DNA of 64,000 nt, taken from the NCBI GenBank assembly GCA_003327425.1, contig QOQW01000003.1:1-64000 (forward strand), written 5' to 3'. Under the pieces are notes generated by a model, which worked only from the letters and a program-made list of their open reading frames with translations, was not told where the DNA came from and searched no databases. The position numbers and the translations under genes were made by a program. Shown here in pieces: positions 1-8,652 of the stretch; position 1 is the first letter of the stretch; every line of letters starts with the position of its first letter. The DNA is from Candidatus Ozemibacter sibiricus (GTDB lineage Bacteria; Muiribacteriota; Ozemobacteria; Ozemobacterales; Ozemobacteraceae).

Positions 1-1751
1 TGATCGCCGGCCAGCTCGAAGAGGCGCGCCGCGCCGTCCTCCAGCTCGTGGAGCTGAGCGGCACCTCCGCCGCCGTCTACCAGATCTATGGCGAGATCCT
101 GATGCAGGAGGGCAAGACCTCCGAAGCCATCGATGCCTTCCACAAAGCGGTCCATCTCGACCCCGAATGCCATCTCGCTCTCGGCTATGCGGCCATCCTG
201 TCGCTCGACCGTCCCCTCTTCCAGCAGGCGGTCGACCTGCTGCAGAAGAAGATCGAAAAACACCCCGGCTGGCCCGATCTGCGCCGGGATCTCGGCGAAC
301 TCTACCTGCGCCATGATCGCCCGGCCGAGGCCCTGCCCCATCTGCAGGAAGCCATCCGGATCAACCCCCGCTACGAAGACGCTCGCGTCCGGCTCGCCGA
401 AGCCCTCTTCCAGCTCGATCGGGGCGAGGAGGCGATCCGCGAGCTGCTGGCCATGACCCAGAAGAACGCCCCGGCGTTCTACCTGCTGGGCAAATGCTTC
501 CAATCGATCGATCGCCTCGTCGAGGCCCTCGAGGCCTTCCGCATCGTCCAGCGCATCTGTCCGACCTATCGCGATACCAACGATCGCATCGCCGAGCTGC
601 AGGACTACTTCGCCCGCCTCAACAACCTCATCTCGATGCACCAGAAGATCCGGCGGGAGCACCCCACCTACCTCGATGTCCGGCTCAAGCTGGCGCAGTT
701 GTTGACGTCAGCCGGCCGCCGCGGCGAGGCCGAGACGGAATACCTCGAGGCGCTCGCCCTCAAACCCGACTTCAAACCGGCCCAGGAAGGCCTCCAGCGG
801 CTTCGCGCCATGCCCGCCTACGACCTTCAGGCCCTATCCGGGCCCACCCACGAGGAAGGCCGCACCTGCCGAGGCATTGTCTGCCCGGGGCTCCACATCG
901 CCCTGCATTTCGGCGACCAGGCCCTCGATCCGGTCTTCCAGGAACGGTTCTCCAAGTTTCTGCTGTCGTTCCGCAACATTCGCAACGGACGGACCTGGGA
1001 TTTCAAGATCCCGGCCACGTTCTCCTCGACCATCGATCTCTCGGCCACGGCCCTGTGCCCGATGGCCGAAGATGATGTGATCCAGGTCAAGCTGATCAAC
1101 CCCCAATCGAGCGAAGTGCTGTTCGCCGATGCCTATCTTCTGACCGATCCTGGCCCCCCCAATTGCCGGCTGGCGATCGATTTCGCCACCACCCTCCTCA
1201 AGCTGCTCGATCAGCTTCCGCTCATCGTTCCGCTTCGTGCCTTCCTGGTCGGCATTCCCCGCGTGGCCTTCCCCTGTCGGGAAGGCAACCCCCTCCGCGA
1301 TCTGACCCCCATCCTCGTCAACCCGCGCAATCAGGTGAAGGCGGAAGGCCGGATCGACCCCGACCATCCCGATCAGTATTGCTTCGTCCTCTACACGCCC
1401 AATGACCAGGAGGATGTCGTCAAACTCGGCGACCTTCTGGAGGTCTACTACGGAGCGACCATGGACGAGCAGTCGCTGGTCATGCAGATCAGGGTCGGCC
1501 CTGACGACCTCGTCGCCTGCTCGCGCTTCCTGGCCCCGGAAGAAGTCGCCCTCCCCAAACCCGCCTTGAATCGGCCGCCCCCCACCCCGCCCCTCGCCGC
1601 CAGCGAGCCAAGCCCAACGCCCGGCCATTCAGGGCAACCCCAACCGGCAGCCCTCCAAGCCGGCACTCCGGCCGCCGCCGCCCAGGGTGCCCCGCCACCC
1701 CGGCCGCCGGCCGCGCCCTCTCCCAAGGTCCCTACGAAACCCACGCCCTGA
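1..1751 (+). CDS. TPR-repeat protein, 5' end outside window
   Basis: The frame is open from the first bases of the window and the residues before the first possible start (GTG at 48) already read as TPR helix (IAGQLEEARRAV), so the gene begins upstream. Roughly the first 270 visible residues are tetratricopeptide repeats with the usual W/L-G-Y-A-P spacing, for example ALPHLQEAIRINPRYEDARV. The following 230 residues form a domain I do not recognise, with several Cys. The last 70 residues are a Pro/Ala-rich low-complexity tail ending at a TGA. TPR arrays mediate protein-protein contacts; no catalytic motif is visible. The next gene on the same strand starts 160 bp later with its own strong ribosome site. 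Function unknown; a scaffold or assembly factor is the most that can be inferred. Confidence 0.8.
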   Translation, partial: IAGQLEEARRAVLQLVELSGTSAAVYQIYGEILMQEGKTSEAIDAFHKAVHLDPECHLALGYAAILSLDRPLFQQAVDLLQKKIEKHPGWPDLRRDLGELYLRHDRPAEALPHLQEAIRINPRYEDARVRLAEALFQLDRGEEAIRELLAMTQKNAPAFYLLGKCFQSIDRLVEALEAFRIVQRICPTYRDTNDRIAELQDYFARLNNLISMHQKIRREHPTYLDVRLKLAQLLTSAGRRGEAETEYLEALALKPDFKPAQEGLQRLRAMPAYDLQALSGPTHEEGRTCRGIVCPGLHIALHFGDQALDPVFQERFSKFLLSFRNIRNGRTWDFKIPATFSSTIDLSATALCPMAEDDVIQVKLINPQSSEVLFADAYLLTDPGPPNCRLAIDFATTLLKLLDQLPLIVPLRAFLVGIPRVAFPCREGNPLRDLTPILVNPRNQVKAEGRIDPDHPDQYCFVLYTPNDQEDVVKLGDLLEVYYGATMDEQSLVMQIRVGPDDLVACSRFLAPEEVALPKPALNRPPPTPPLAASEPSPTPGHSGQPQPAALQAGTPAAAAQGAPPPRPPAAPSPKVPTKPTP

Positions 1752-1910
1752 CCTGGCCTTTCCTCATGCGCCCTGCCTGGCATCCCGCCTCCTTCCCCTC
1801 GCCCTTCGGTCTCTCGATCACGGCCCAAGGCTTGAACTCTCGCGCCATCGACCTGGCTGCCATGGGAAAGCCTCGGCGCATCCGGCATTCCTCATCAGGA
1901 GGTTGATTAC

Positions 1911-3314
1911 ATGTCCCGCTGGTTCCTGGTTCTGGTCGCCACTCCTCTCATTCTGGCCCTGGCTGCCGGTGCTCAGGCCGGCCAGGGGTTTTCCTCCAGC
2001 CTCGAAGGAATCTCGGCCCTCGATTTTCCAAAGATCAGCCTGACCGTCAGGGTCTTCACCCCCGAACCGGTCACGCTGACGGCCGATGATTTCCTCCTGC
2101 AGGAGCGCCAGACCCCGATCACCAGCTTCAGCGTCGAGCTGACCCGGCAGGAACCGTTCGTGGCCCTGCTGCTCGATCGCTCCTCGAGCATGGAACCGGT
2201 GATCGGCCAGGTCCGCGAGGCCGCCGCGGCCTTCACCCAGGCCATTGCCGGCCGGGCCCGGCTGGCCCTGCTGACCTTCGCCAGCGACATCGATCTGGTC
2301 CAGGATTTCACGCGCGACCCGGCGCCAGTGCTCGCCGGCATCAAGGCCATGCGGCCCTGGGGCGGCACGGCCCTGTACGACGGCATCTTCCGGGCGGCCG
2401 AGCAGCTTCGCAACGGGGCTGGGCGCGACGACCAGAAGGTGTTGGTCGTGCTCACCGACGGCAAGGACGAAAGCCCGCAGGGCAAGCCAGGCTTTTCCAT
2501 CAAAAAGCCCCAAGAACTCTTCGAGCACGTCCGGCGCACGGGCGTCCGGGTGATCGCCGTCGGCCTCGGCACCAATCTGGACCTCCCGTTCCTGACCGCC
2601 CTCGCCTCCGAATCCCGCGGCACTTTCTTGAAAGCGCCGACGGCCGATCAACTGGCCGGCACCTTCCAGGCCATCACTCGGCGGCTCTTGCTGGAGCGGC
2701 GCTACCGCCTCGTCTACCAGACCCCAGATCCCCGCCGCGACGGCACCCGCCGCGACCTGCAGATCATCAGCCGCTGCAAGGGCCAGCAAGACCAGGGAAC
2801 CGGCTTCTACCTCGCCCCCGGGCCTGATCAGGCGACGGGGCCGGCGACGGCCCGCCCGCCAGCGACGGGCGGGAGCGGCGGCACGCTCCGCCACGATCTG
2901 TCGCTCGGCCGCCTGACCTCGCCCGACCTGGGCAGCGCCACGCCGATCGGTCATCTGGGCCATGCCTCGCTGGGCACCTATACCCCCATCGCCACCCTGA
3001 CGGCCGATCATCCCGCCGCTCAACCCGGCATCGAGGCCGCCAACCGGGCCATTGCCGAGACCAACCGCACCAACCAGGAACTCTTCCGGCGCAACCAGGC
3101 CGCCTTCGACCGCCAGATGGATGCGGTCAACCAGGTCATCGACCGGACCAACGCCTCCACGCAGGCGGCGCAGGAAGCGGCGCAACAAGCGGCCGACGAG
3201 GGGACCGCCGCGGCCAATGAGGCGCTCGAAGAAGCCGAACAGGCGGGGAAGATCGACCTGCCGGCAGGGCTCGACGACGATGGAGCCGGCGATTCCGACG
3301 ACGAGGACGATTGA
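1911..3314 (+). CDS. Exported von Willebrand factor A (VWA) domain protein
   Basis: 467 residues. An AGGAGGT ribosome site (1897-1903) fixes the ATG. Residues 1-23 are a Sec signal peptide ending AQA. A VWA fold follows at about 83-275 with a complete MIDAS metal site: D89-x-S91-x-S93, T153 in WGGTALYDG and D183 in LTDGKDE. It should therefore bind a divalent metal and a protein partner. Residues 365-440 are Asn/Gln/Ala-rich and predicted helical or coiled-coil (AANRAIAETNRTNQ...). The protein ends in a strongly acidic Asp/Glu tail. Such proteins usually act as adhesins or assembly partners in the periplasm or on the surface; the specific ligand cannot be told. Possibly expressed with the TPR gene upstream. 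Confidence 0.85.
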   Translation: MSRWFLVLVATPLILALAAGAQAGQGFSSSLEGISALDFPKISLTVRVFTPEPVTLTADDFLLQERQTPITSFSVELTRQEPFVALLLDRSSSMEPVIGQVREAAAAFTQAIAGRARLALLTFASDIDLVQDFTRDPAPVLAGIKAMRPWGGTALYDGIFRAAEQLRNGAGRDDQKVLVVLTDGKDESPQGKPGFSIKKPQELFEHVRRTGVRVIAVGLGTNLDLPFLTALASESRGTFLKAPTADQLAGTFQAITRRLLLERRYRLVYQTPDPRRDGTRRDLQIISRCKGQQDQGTGFYLAPGPDQATGPATARPPATGGSGGTLRHDLSLGRLTSPDLGSATPIGHLGHASLGTYTPIATLTADHPAAQPGIEAANRAIAETNRTNQELFRRNQAAFDRQMDAVNQVIDRTNASTQAAQEAAQQAADEGTAAANEALEEAEQAGKIDLPAGLDDDGAGDSDDEDD

Positions 3315-3669
3315 TCCCCGACGCCCGTCCCGGCGTTCGCGGCGGGCGGCGGCGCCCTGAATTCCCAGTAGACCTGGCAATTCTGCTGCTCTCAGGACCA
3401 GCTCTGCGACACGCCGCCAGCCCGGCCGACCGCTGGCACCCGGCCACGGTCAGATTCAGCTCGCCACGACAGTCTCCGCACGAAGCGAGCCCGACCACCC
3501 GCGCCGGCGCCCTGGGGCGATGCCAGATCGACCAGCGAGGTCTCATCAGGGCGTCAGGCCCTCCTGCTCCGCACCGCGGGAGTGAGGGCTGGGCGCGGGT
3601 TCGTCGAGGCGTGGGCAGGAACCTGGCGCTGGCTCAGGCGCTAGCTCAAGCTCAGGTGCTAGCTCAAGC
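3315..3669. other. Gene-poor stretch between convergent genes
   Basis: About 355 bp between the VWA gene and the 3' end of pyk. Open frames here have no start signals or recognisable protein character. The only structure seen is the short tandem repeat listed separately next to the pyk stop codon. Confidence 0.6.
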
Positions 3670-3677
3670 TCAGGCGC
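3633..3677. repeat. 18-bp tandem repeat, 2.5 copies
   Basis: Unit CTCAGGCGCTAGCTCAAG at 3633-3650, again at 3651-3668 with one change (C to T), then a half copy that runs into the pyk stop codon (3670-3672). The units contain AGCT palindromes and could fold in the pyk mRNA 3' end, but there is no U-tract and I do not call a terminator. Confidence 0.8.
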
Positions 3678-5199
3678 AGGCCGGCAGGTCGCTGACGTCG
3701 GCCGGCACGAACCGGCGCTCGGGAGCGATGTAGGGCGAGGGGGCAGCCGCGGGAACTCCGCGGCAGAAGCGCTCTTCGACCCGTTCCACCTTGATCATGT
3801 TGGTGCTGCCCGAACGGCCGACCGGCAGGCCGGCCACCAGCACCACCTGGTCGTCCGGCAGCAGCAGGCCGGTCTGGGCGGCCAGCCGCACCGACTGCAC
3901 GTGCAGCTCTTCGAGGGTGCGGAAGCGCGGGCCGAGCACCGGCACCACCCCCCAGTTGATGGCCAGCTGGTGAAAGACCTGCTCGTCATCGACGATGGCG
4001 ATGATGGGGATGCCGGGGCGCAGCCGGGACAGCATGCGGGCGGTATACCCCGTCTCGCTGACGGCGACGACGGCGCGGGCGCCGATGTTGTAGGCCGTGG
4101 TGATCGCGGCGTTGGTGATGGCGAAGGTGGTATCGGTGTGCCCGGCGGCATGGGTGCCGTTCCCGAAGAAGGCGGCCTGGTAGTCGATGGCGGCCTCCGC
4201 CCGCTCGGCGATGCGTCCCATCGTCTCGACGCAGATGACCGGGTGGTGGCCGACGCTGGTCTCGCCCGACAGCATGACGGCCGAGCTGGAGTCGTAGATG
4301 GCGTTGGCGACGTCAGACACCTCGGCCCTGGTCGGGCGCGGATTGGTGGTCATCGTGTGCAGCATCTGGGTCGCGGTGATGCCGGGCTTCCCCGCCAGAT
4401 AGCACTGGCGGATCAAATCTTTCTGCACGATGGGCACTTCTTCGGGGGGAAGCTCGACCCCCAGGTCGCCGCGCGCCACCATGATGCCGTCGGCCGCGTC
4501 GAGAATTGCTCGGAAATTGCGCAGCCCTGTCTCGTTTTCGATCTTGGCGATGATCTTAATCTTGGCACCCCCGGCCTGGGAGAGCACCCGGCGCACCTCG
4601 TGGATGGTCTCGGGCGTCTCGGTGAAGGACACGGCCACGAAATCGAACCCCTGCGCGACGGCGAATTTCAGATCGGCCACGTCTTTGGGAGTGGGGTTGG
4701 GGAGATTGGTGCGCAGCAAGGGCACGTTCACCGACCGCTTGCCACGCATGGTCCCGCCGACGCGCACGACGGTGTCGATCTCGCGTTCGTTGCGGACGCC
4801 GGTGACCTCGAGCTGCAGCAGGCCATCGTCGAGCAGGACGATCTGCCCCGGCTGCACGGCGCGCGGCAGGTCAGGGAAACTCACCGACAGGCGTTCGGCC
4901 GTGCCCAGGACCGGCTCGGTGGTCAGCACCACGGCCGCGCCGGGCACCAGGGTGATCCGGTCGTCCACGACCGGGCCGGTGCGGATCTCCGGCCCTTTGG
5001 TGTCGAGCAGCAAGCCGACCGGCCGGCCGAGTTCCCGCCGCAGCCGTTTGACCCGTTCGAGCCGGCGGCCATGCTCTTCATAGTCGCCGTGCGAGAAATC
5101 CAATCGGGCCACATTCATGCCCGCCAGGATGAGGTCGCGGAGCACCTGCTCCTCTTCGGCGGCCGGCCCGAGCGTGACGATGATCTTGGTTTTGCGCAT
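3670..5199 (-). CDS. pyk: Pyruvate kinase
   Basis: 509 residues. Transfers phosphate from phosphoenolpyruvate to ADP in the last step of glycolysis, in the cytosol. The start is supported by AGGAG about 8 nt upstream. Visible landmarks: substrate-binding R32 in MNVARLDFSHG, DTKGPEIRTG (the Glu at position 71 corresponds to the Glu seen in K+-dependent enzymes), the family signature around the catalytic K219 (KIIAKIENETGL), metal ligands E221 and D245 (ARGDLG), and ATQML with T277. KPGITATQ has Gly where most family members have Val. The C-terminal domain follows and then an extra tail of about 30 residues (after VERVEERF) without known role, making the protein longer than the usual 470-480. 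Transcribed away from the ABC transporter genes. Confidence 0.97.
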   Translation of the reverse strand: MRKTKIIVTLGPAAEEEQVLRDLILAGMNVARLDFSHGDYEEHGRRLERVKRLRRELGRPVGLLLDTKGPEIRTGPVVDDRITLVPGAAVVLTTEPVLGTAERLSVSFPDLPRAVQPGQIVLLDDGLLQLEVTGVRNEREIDTVVRVGGTMRGKRSVNVPLLRTNLPNPTPKDVADLKFAVAQGFDFVAVSFTETPETIHEVRRVLSQAGGAKIKIIAKIENETGLRNFRAILDAADGIMVARGDLGVELPPEEVPIVQKDLIRQCYLAGKPGITATQMLHTMTTNPRPTRAEVSDVANAIYDSSSAVMLSGETSVGHHPVICVETMGRIAERAEAAIDYQAAFFGNGTHAAGHTDTTFAITNAAITTAYNIGARAVVAVSETGYTARMLSRLRPGIPIIAIVDDEQVFHQLAINWGVVPVLGPRFRTLEELHVQSVRLAAQTGLLLPDDQVVLVAGLPVGRSGSTNMIKVERVEERFCRGVPAAAPSPYIAPERRFVPADVSDLPACA

Positions 5200-5310
5200 G
5201 CTTCAACTCCTGGAGTGATTGGCGCCCGCTCTAACGCAATTTTCTTGCCACAAGCCAAACTCGTCCCCAGGCCCCGCCTTGCTTCTCCCACCCCCTGAGG
5301 GACAGGGCGG

Positions 5311-5340
5311 TTGTCGAACCTTATGCCGCAACGGTAGACT
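5311..5340 (+). promoter_or_regulatory. Possible sigma-70-type promoter, leaderless start
   Basis: TTGTCG (5311-5316), 18-bp spacer, TAGACT (5335-5340). The expected transcription start would coincide with the ATG at 5347, and no ribosome site precedes that ATG. Both hexamers match the consensus only 4/6. Confidence 0.35.
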
Positions 5341-5346
5341 GGCAGC

Positions 5347-7665
5347 ATGTCAGATCGGCCGCTTCCTGGTTCCGGTAACGGGCCAGGGCCATCGCACCCC
5401 TCCCGCCCGCTCCGACGCCCGGTCGCGATCGGCGCGGCGATCGTCGCCGCGCTCCTGGCGATGGGCTGGCTTGTGACCGCCGACGAGAAGACCGATGCCG
5501 CCGGCCAGATCGTTCTCGACGTCTGGGGAATGGGCATGGAAGGCCATCTGCTGCGGCAACTGACCGCCGAGTTCGAGCGGCGGCACCCCCAGGTGAAGGT
5601 GCGAGTCCAGGCCATTCCCTGGGGAGCCGGCCACGAGAAGCTGATGACCGCCATCGTCGGCGACATGACGCCCGACGTGGCCCAGATCGGCACCACCTGG
5701 ATGGCCGAACTGATCGCCCTCGACGCCCTCGAGCCGCTCGATGCCTACCTGGCCTCCTCGCCGATCCGCGAAGACGATTTCTTTCCCGGCACGCTCGGCA
5801 CCAACCGCCTCGGCGGGGTCTGGTACGGTCTGCCCTTCTTCGTCGACACCCGCCTCATCTACTATCGGGCCGATCTGGTGGCAGCCGCCGGGTTCCCGCG
5901 GTTTCCCGAGACCTGGGCCGAGTTCGACCTGCTCTGCGACCGCTTGCAGGCCCGACAGCCGGGCGTCTTCCCCTGCACCATGGCGCTGGGCGATCCGCTG
6001 CAATTCATGATGTTCTTGTGGCAACGCGGGGGCGACCTCCTCGGTGGCAATGGCCCCGGCATCGCCTGGCCGCCGGCGGCGGTCGCCGAGACGATGGCCT
6101 TCCTCGACCGGGCGCGCGCCCGCGACTGGACGCCGTTCGGCCCCGAAGGCCCCTCCGATTTCTTCGCCGCGTTCGCGTCCGGCACCTACCCGATGACGAT
6201 CGGCGGCCCCTGGATGATCTGGGAGTTCGAAAAACGGCTCCCCGACCTCGTCGATCGCATCGCCACCGCGCGCCTGCCGCGGGCGATCACGGGCACTTCC
6301 TTCCTGGGCGGCAGCAACCTCGCCATCTTCCGGCGCTGCCGCCATAAAGACTGGGCGTGGAAGCTGCTCGAGTTCATGGCATCGCGGGAAGCCCAGGCCC
6401 GCTGGTTCGAGATCGCCAAGGGCCTGCCTTCCCTCCGCGCGGCCTGGGATCTCCCCGGCCTGGCCGACAACCCGATGCTGCCGGCGTTCCGAGAACAGCT
6501 CGAGGACGCCCGCAGCCCGCCGTGCGTGCCCGAATGGGAGGCCATGTCGGACGCGCTCTGGCGCACCATCGATGAGGTGCTGTGGGAGCGGCTGTCGCCG
6601 GCCTCGGCCCCGGCCGTGCTCGAAGCCCGTCTGGCCAGGGTGCTGGAGAAGCAGGACCTCTTCCAACCGCACCTGCAGCGGGTGAGCGCCCTGGTCGCCG
6701 TGCTGGCCGCCCTCGGCGGGTGGCTGATCTGGTTCCTGCGGCCGCCCCCGGCCGAGTGCCGGCCCCATCCCACCCGCACGCGATGGTCGACGGCGGCGCT
6801 GTTCCTGCTGCCCGCGCTGCTGATCCTTGCCATCTTCAAGTTCATCCCGATCCTGGGAGCGTTCCTGGCCAGCCTGACCAACTGGGACGTCTACGGCCTG
6901 GCCGACCCTGGCCGGGTCATGTTCGTCGGTCTCGACAATTACCGCGCCCTCGCCAGCGATCCCACCTTCTGGGCGGCCCTGCGCAACACGCTGGTCTTCA
7001 CGCTGATCGGCGTTCCCCTCAACATCGGGCTGGCCATGGCGCTGGCCCTCGCCCTCAACCGGTGCCTGCAAGGCTGGCAGACCATCTTCCGGACCCTGTT
7101 CTTCCTGCCGGTGGTCACCACGCTGGTGGTCGCGGCGATCGTCTGGGGCTGGCTGTTTAATTTCGAGTTCGGTCCGTTGAATCTGCTGCTGCAGGCGCTC
7201 GGCCTGCCCGCCCTCGACTGGCTGGGCGATCCGCGACTGGCGCTGTGGTCGGTCATCCTGGTGGCGGTCTGGAAAGGCTTCGGCTACAACATGGTGATCT
7301 TCTTCGTGGCCCGCCAGGCCATCGACGAGGAGCTGTACGAGAGCGCCGAGATCGACGGCGCCGGGCGCTGGCAGATGTTCCGGCACATCACCTGGCCGAT
7401 GATGCGCCGGGCCATCTTCTTCGCGGCCGTGGTCACCGGCATCGGCTGCCTGCAGGTGTTCACCGAGCCCTACATGCTGACCGGCGGCGGGCCGCTCGAC
7501 AGCACGGTGACGCTCGTCTTGTACTTGTACAACCACGGCTTCCGCTTCTTCCGGGTCGGGCACGCCTCGGCCACGGCCATGGTCCTGTTCCTGTGCTCGC
7601 TGGCGCTGCTGCTGGTGCGCTCGTACCTGCGACGGGAGATGCCGGGACGGGAGAAGCCCGCATGA
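5347..7665 (+). CDS. Sugar-type ABC importer: solute-binding protein fused to MalF-like permease
   Basis: 772 residues joining two normally separate subunits. Residues 25-43 are a transmembrane anchor. Residues 53 to about 440 are a family 1 (CUT1, maltose-type) extracellular solute-binding domain: VLDVWGMGMEGHLLRQLTAEFE at its start, PDVAQIGTTWMAEL, and typical KDWAWKLLEFMASREAQ near its end. From about 446 a transmembrane segment leads into a six-helix MalF-type permease, with the EAA loop that docks the ATPase (ELYESAEIDGAGRWQMF, near residue 661). The binding domain is thus tethered on the periplasmic side rather than free. The MalG-type partner overlaps by 4 nt. No ATP-binding subunit is encoded in the window, so the ATPase is presumably a shared one elsewhere. 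Substrate unknown; a mono- or oligosaccharide is expected from the family. Confidence 0.9.
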   Translation: MSDRPLPGSGNGPGPSHPSRPLRRPVAIGAAIVAALLAMGWLVTADEKTDAAGQIVLDVWGMGMEGHLLRQLTAEFERRHPQVKVRVQAIPWGAGHEKLMTAIVGDMTPDVAQIGTTWMAELIALDALEPLDAYLASSPIREDDFFPGTLGTNRLGGVWYGLPFFVDTRLIYYRADLVAAAGFPRFPETWAEFDLLCDRLQARQPGVFPCTMALGDPLQFMMFLWQRGGDLLGGNGPGIAWPPAAVAETMAFLDRARARDWTPFGPEGPSDFFAAFASGTYPMTIGGPWMIWEFEKRLPDLVDRIATARLPRAITGTSFLGGSNLAIFRRCRHKDWAWKLLEFMASREAQARWFEIAKGLPSLRAAWDLPGLADNPMLPAFREQLEDARSPPCVPEWEAMSDALWRTIDEVLWERLSPASAPAVLEARLARVLEKQDLFQPHLQRVSALVAVLAALGGWLIWFLRPPPAECRPHPTRTRWSTAALFLLPALLILAIFKFIPILGAFLASLTNWDVYGLADPGRVMFVGLDNYRALASDPTFWAALRNTLVFTLIGVPLNIGLAMALALALNRCLQGWQTIFRTLFFLPVVTTLVVAAIVWGWLFNFEFGPLNLLLQALGLPALDWLGDPRLALWSVILVAVWKGFGYNMVIFFVARQAIDEELYESAEIDGAGRWQMFRHITWPMMRRAIFFAAVVTGIGCLQVFTEPYMLTGGGPLDSTVTLVLYLYNHGFRFFRVGHASATAMVLFLCSLALLLVRSYLRREMPGREKPA

Positions 7666-8492
7666 ACGAGACCCGTCTGCCCCGCGGCGAGCGCCTGGCC
7701 TTCGTCGCCCTGCTGGCGATCATCCTCGCCCTCACCCTCTTCCCCTTCCTCTGGATGCTCTCCACCTCGTTCAAGGTGCAGGCCGAGATCCGGTCGACCC
7801 GACCGACCCTGCTGCCCGAGAAATGGACCATCGCCAACTACCGTGACCTGCTGGCGGTCTTTCCCATGGTGCGCCACCTGATCAACAGCCTGCTCTATGC
7901 AGGCGGCGTCACCCTCCTCTCGCTCGCCTGCAACAGCCTGGCCGCCTTCGCCTTCGCCTGCCTCGCCTTCCCCGGGCGGGAACGCCTGTTCGCGCTCCTC
8001 GTCCTGACCATGATGGTGCCGATGCAGGTCACCTTGATGCCCCTGTTTTTGGTCCTGAAGTATCTGGGGCTGCTCAATACCCTGGCCGGCCTCGTCCTGC
8101 CGGGAGGGGCGAGCGTGCTCGGCATTTTCCTGATGCGGCAGTTCATGAAAGACCTCCCCCAGGAACTGCTCGAACAGGCCCGACTCGATGGCTGCAGCGA
8201 GTTCGACCTGTTCTGGCGGGTGGTGCTGCCCCTGTGCAAACCCATCCTCGCCTCGCTCGGGGTCTTCACCTTCGTCGGCGCCTGGAACGAACTGCTGGGT
8301 CCGCTGGTCATCATGCTCCGTGAGAGCGGCTTCCCGCTGCCGGTGGCCCTGGCCACCCTCAGCTCAGAGCATGGCGGGGAATGGGGGATGATGATGGCGG
8401 GGGCCGTCCTGGCCGTCATTCCCAGCCTGCTCGTGTTCGTGCTCGCGCAGCAGCACTATCTGAAAGGCATCACCGCCGGCGCCGTGCGCTAG
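7662..8492 (+). CDS. ABC transporter permease, MalG/CUT1 type
   Basis: 276 residues. The ATG overlaps the stop of the upstream fusion gene (ATGA at 7662-7665), which implies translational coupling and equal stoichiometry. Six transmembrane helices are visible and the cytosolic EAA loop reads ELLEQARLDGCSEFDLFWRVVLP near residue 167, with the invariant Gly. The end (LKGITAGAVR) is a classic MalG-family terminus. It should form the heterodimeric channel with the permease half of the upstream protein. No third gene for the ATPase follows; the next gene has its own leader. Confidence 0.93.
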   Translation: MNETRLPRGERLAFVALLAIILALTLFPFLWMLSTSFKVQAEIRSTRPTLLPEKWTIANYRDLLAVFPMVRHLINSLLYAGGVTLLSLACNSLAAFAFACLAFPGRERLFALLVLTMMVPMQVTLMPLFLVLKYLGLLNTLAGLVLPGGASVLGIFLMRQFMKDLPQELLEQARLDGCSEFDLFWRVVLPLCKPILASLGVFTFVGAWNELLGPLVIMLRESGFPLPVALATLSSEHGGEWGMMMAGAVLAVIPSLLVFVLAQQHYLKGITAGAVR

Positions 8493-8542
8493 GACGGAGG
8501 GAGTCGGCCAAGGTCCCTTCCCGTACCCCCGGGTCGGAGGGC

Positions 8543-8548
8543 TATAAT
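8543..8548 (+). promoter_or_regulatory. Consensus -10 box TATAAT
   Basis: A perfect TATAAT about 100 nt upstream of the glycine-zipper gene. No convincing -35 hexamer lies 16-18 bp before it, so this is only a partial promoter call. Confidence 0.35.
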
Positions 8549-8652
8549 CGGAGTTGGACACTTCCGTAACAAGGACCGTTTGGGTGACGTATACACGTGT
8601 GGAAATCCACCAATGCCATGTCCGTTGAGTGACGACACAGGGGGGAATGACC

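Noticed and set aside
3311-3733. Possible 140-codon gene with Ala-Gln repeats
   Set aside because: No ribosome site, composition of non-coding DNA, and it overlaps the pyk 3' end. The Ala-Gln repeats come only from the 18-bp tandem repeat.
5350-7563. Open frame of 737 codons antisense to the ABC transporter fusion
   Set aside because: Full of Gln/His/Arg/Gly, no start signal, and the sense gene is a clear family member.
7245-7661. N-terminal extension of the MalG-type permease
   Set aside because: It is an out-of-frame reading of the upstream permease. The ATG at 7662 gives a normal MalG start.
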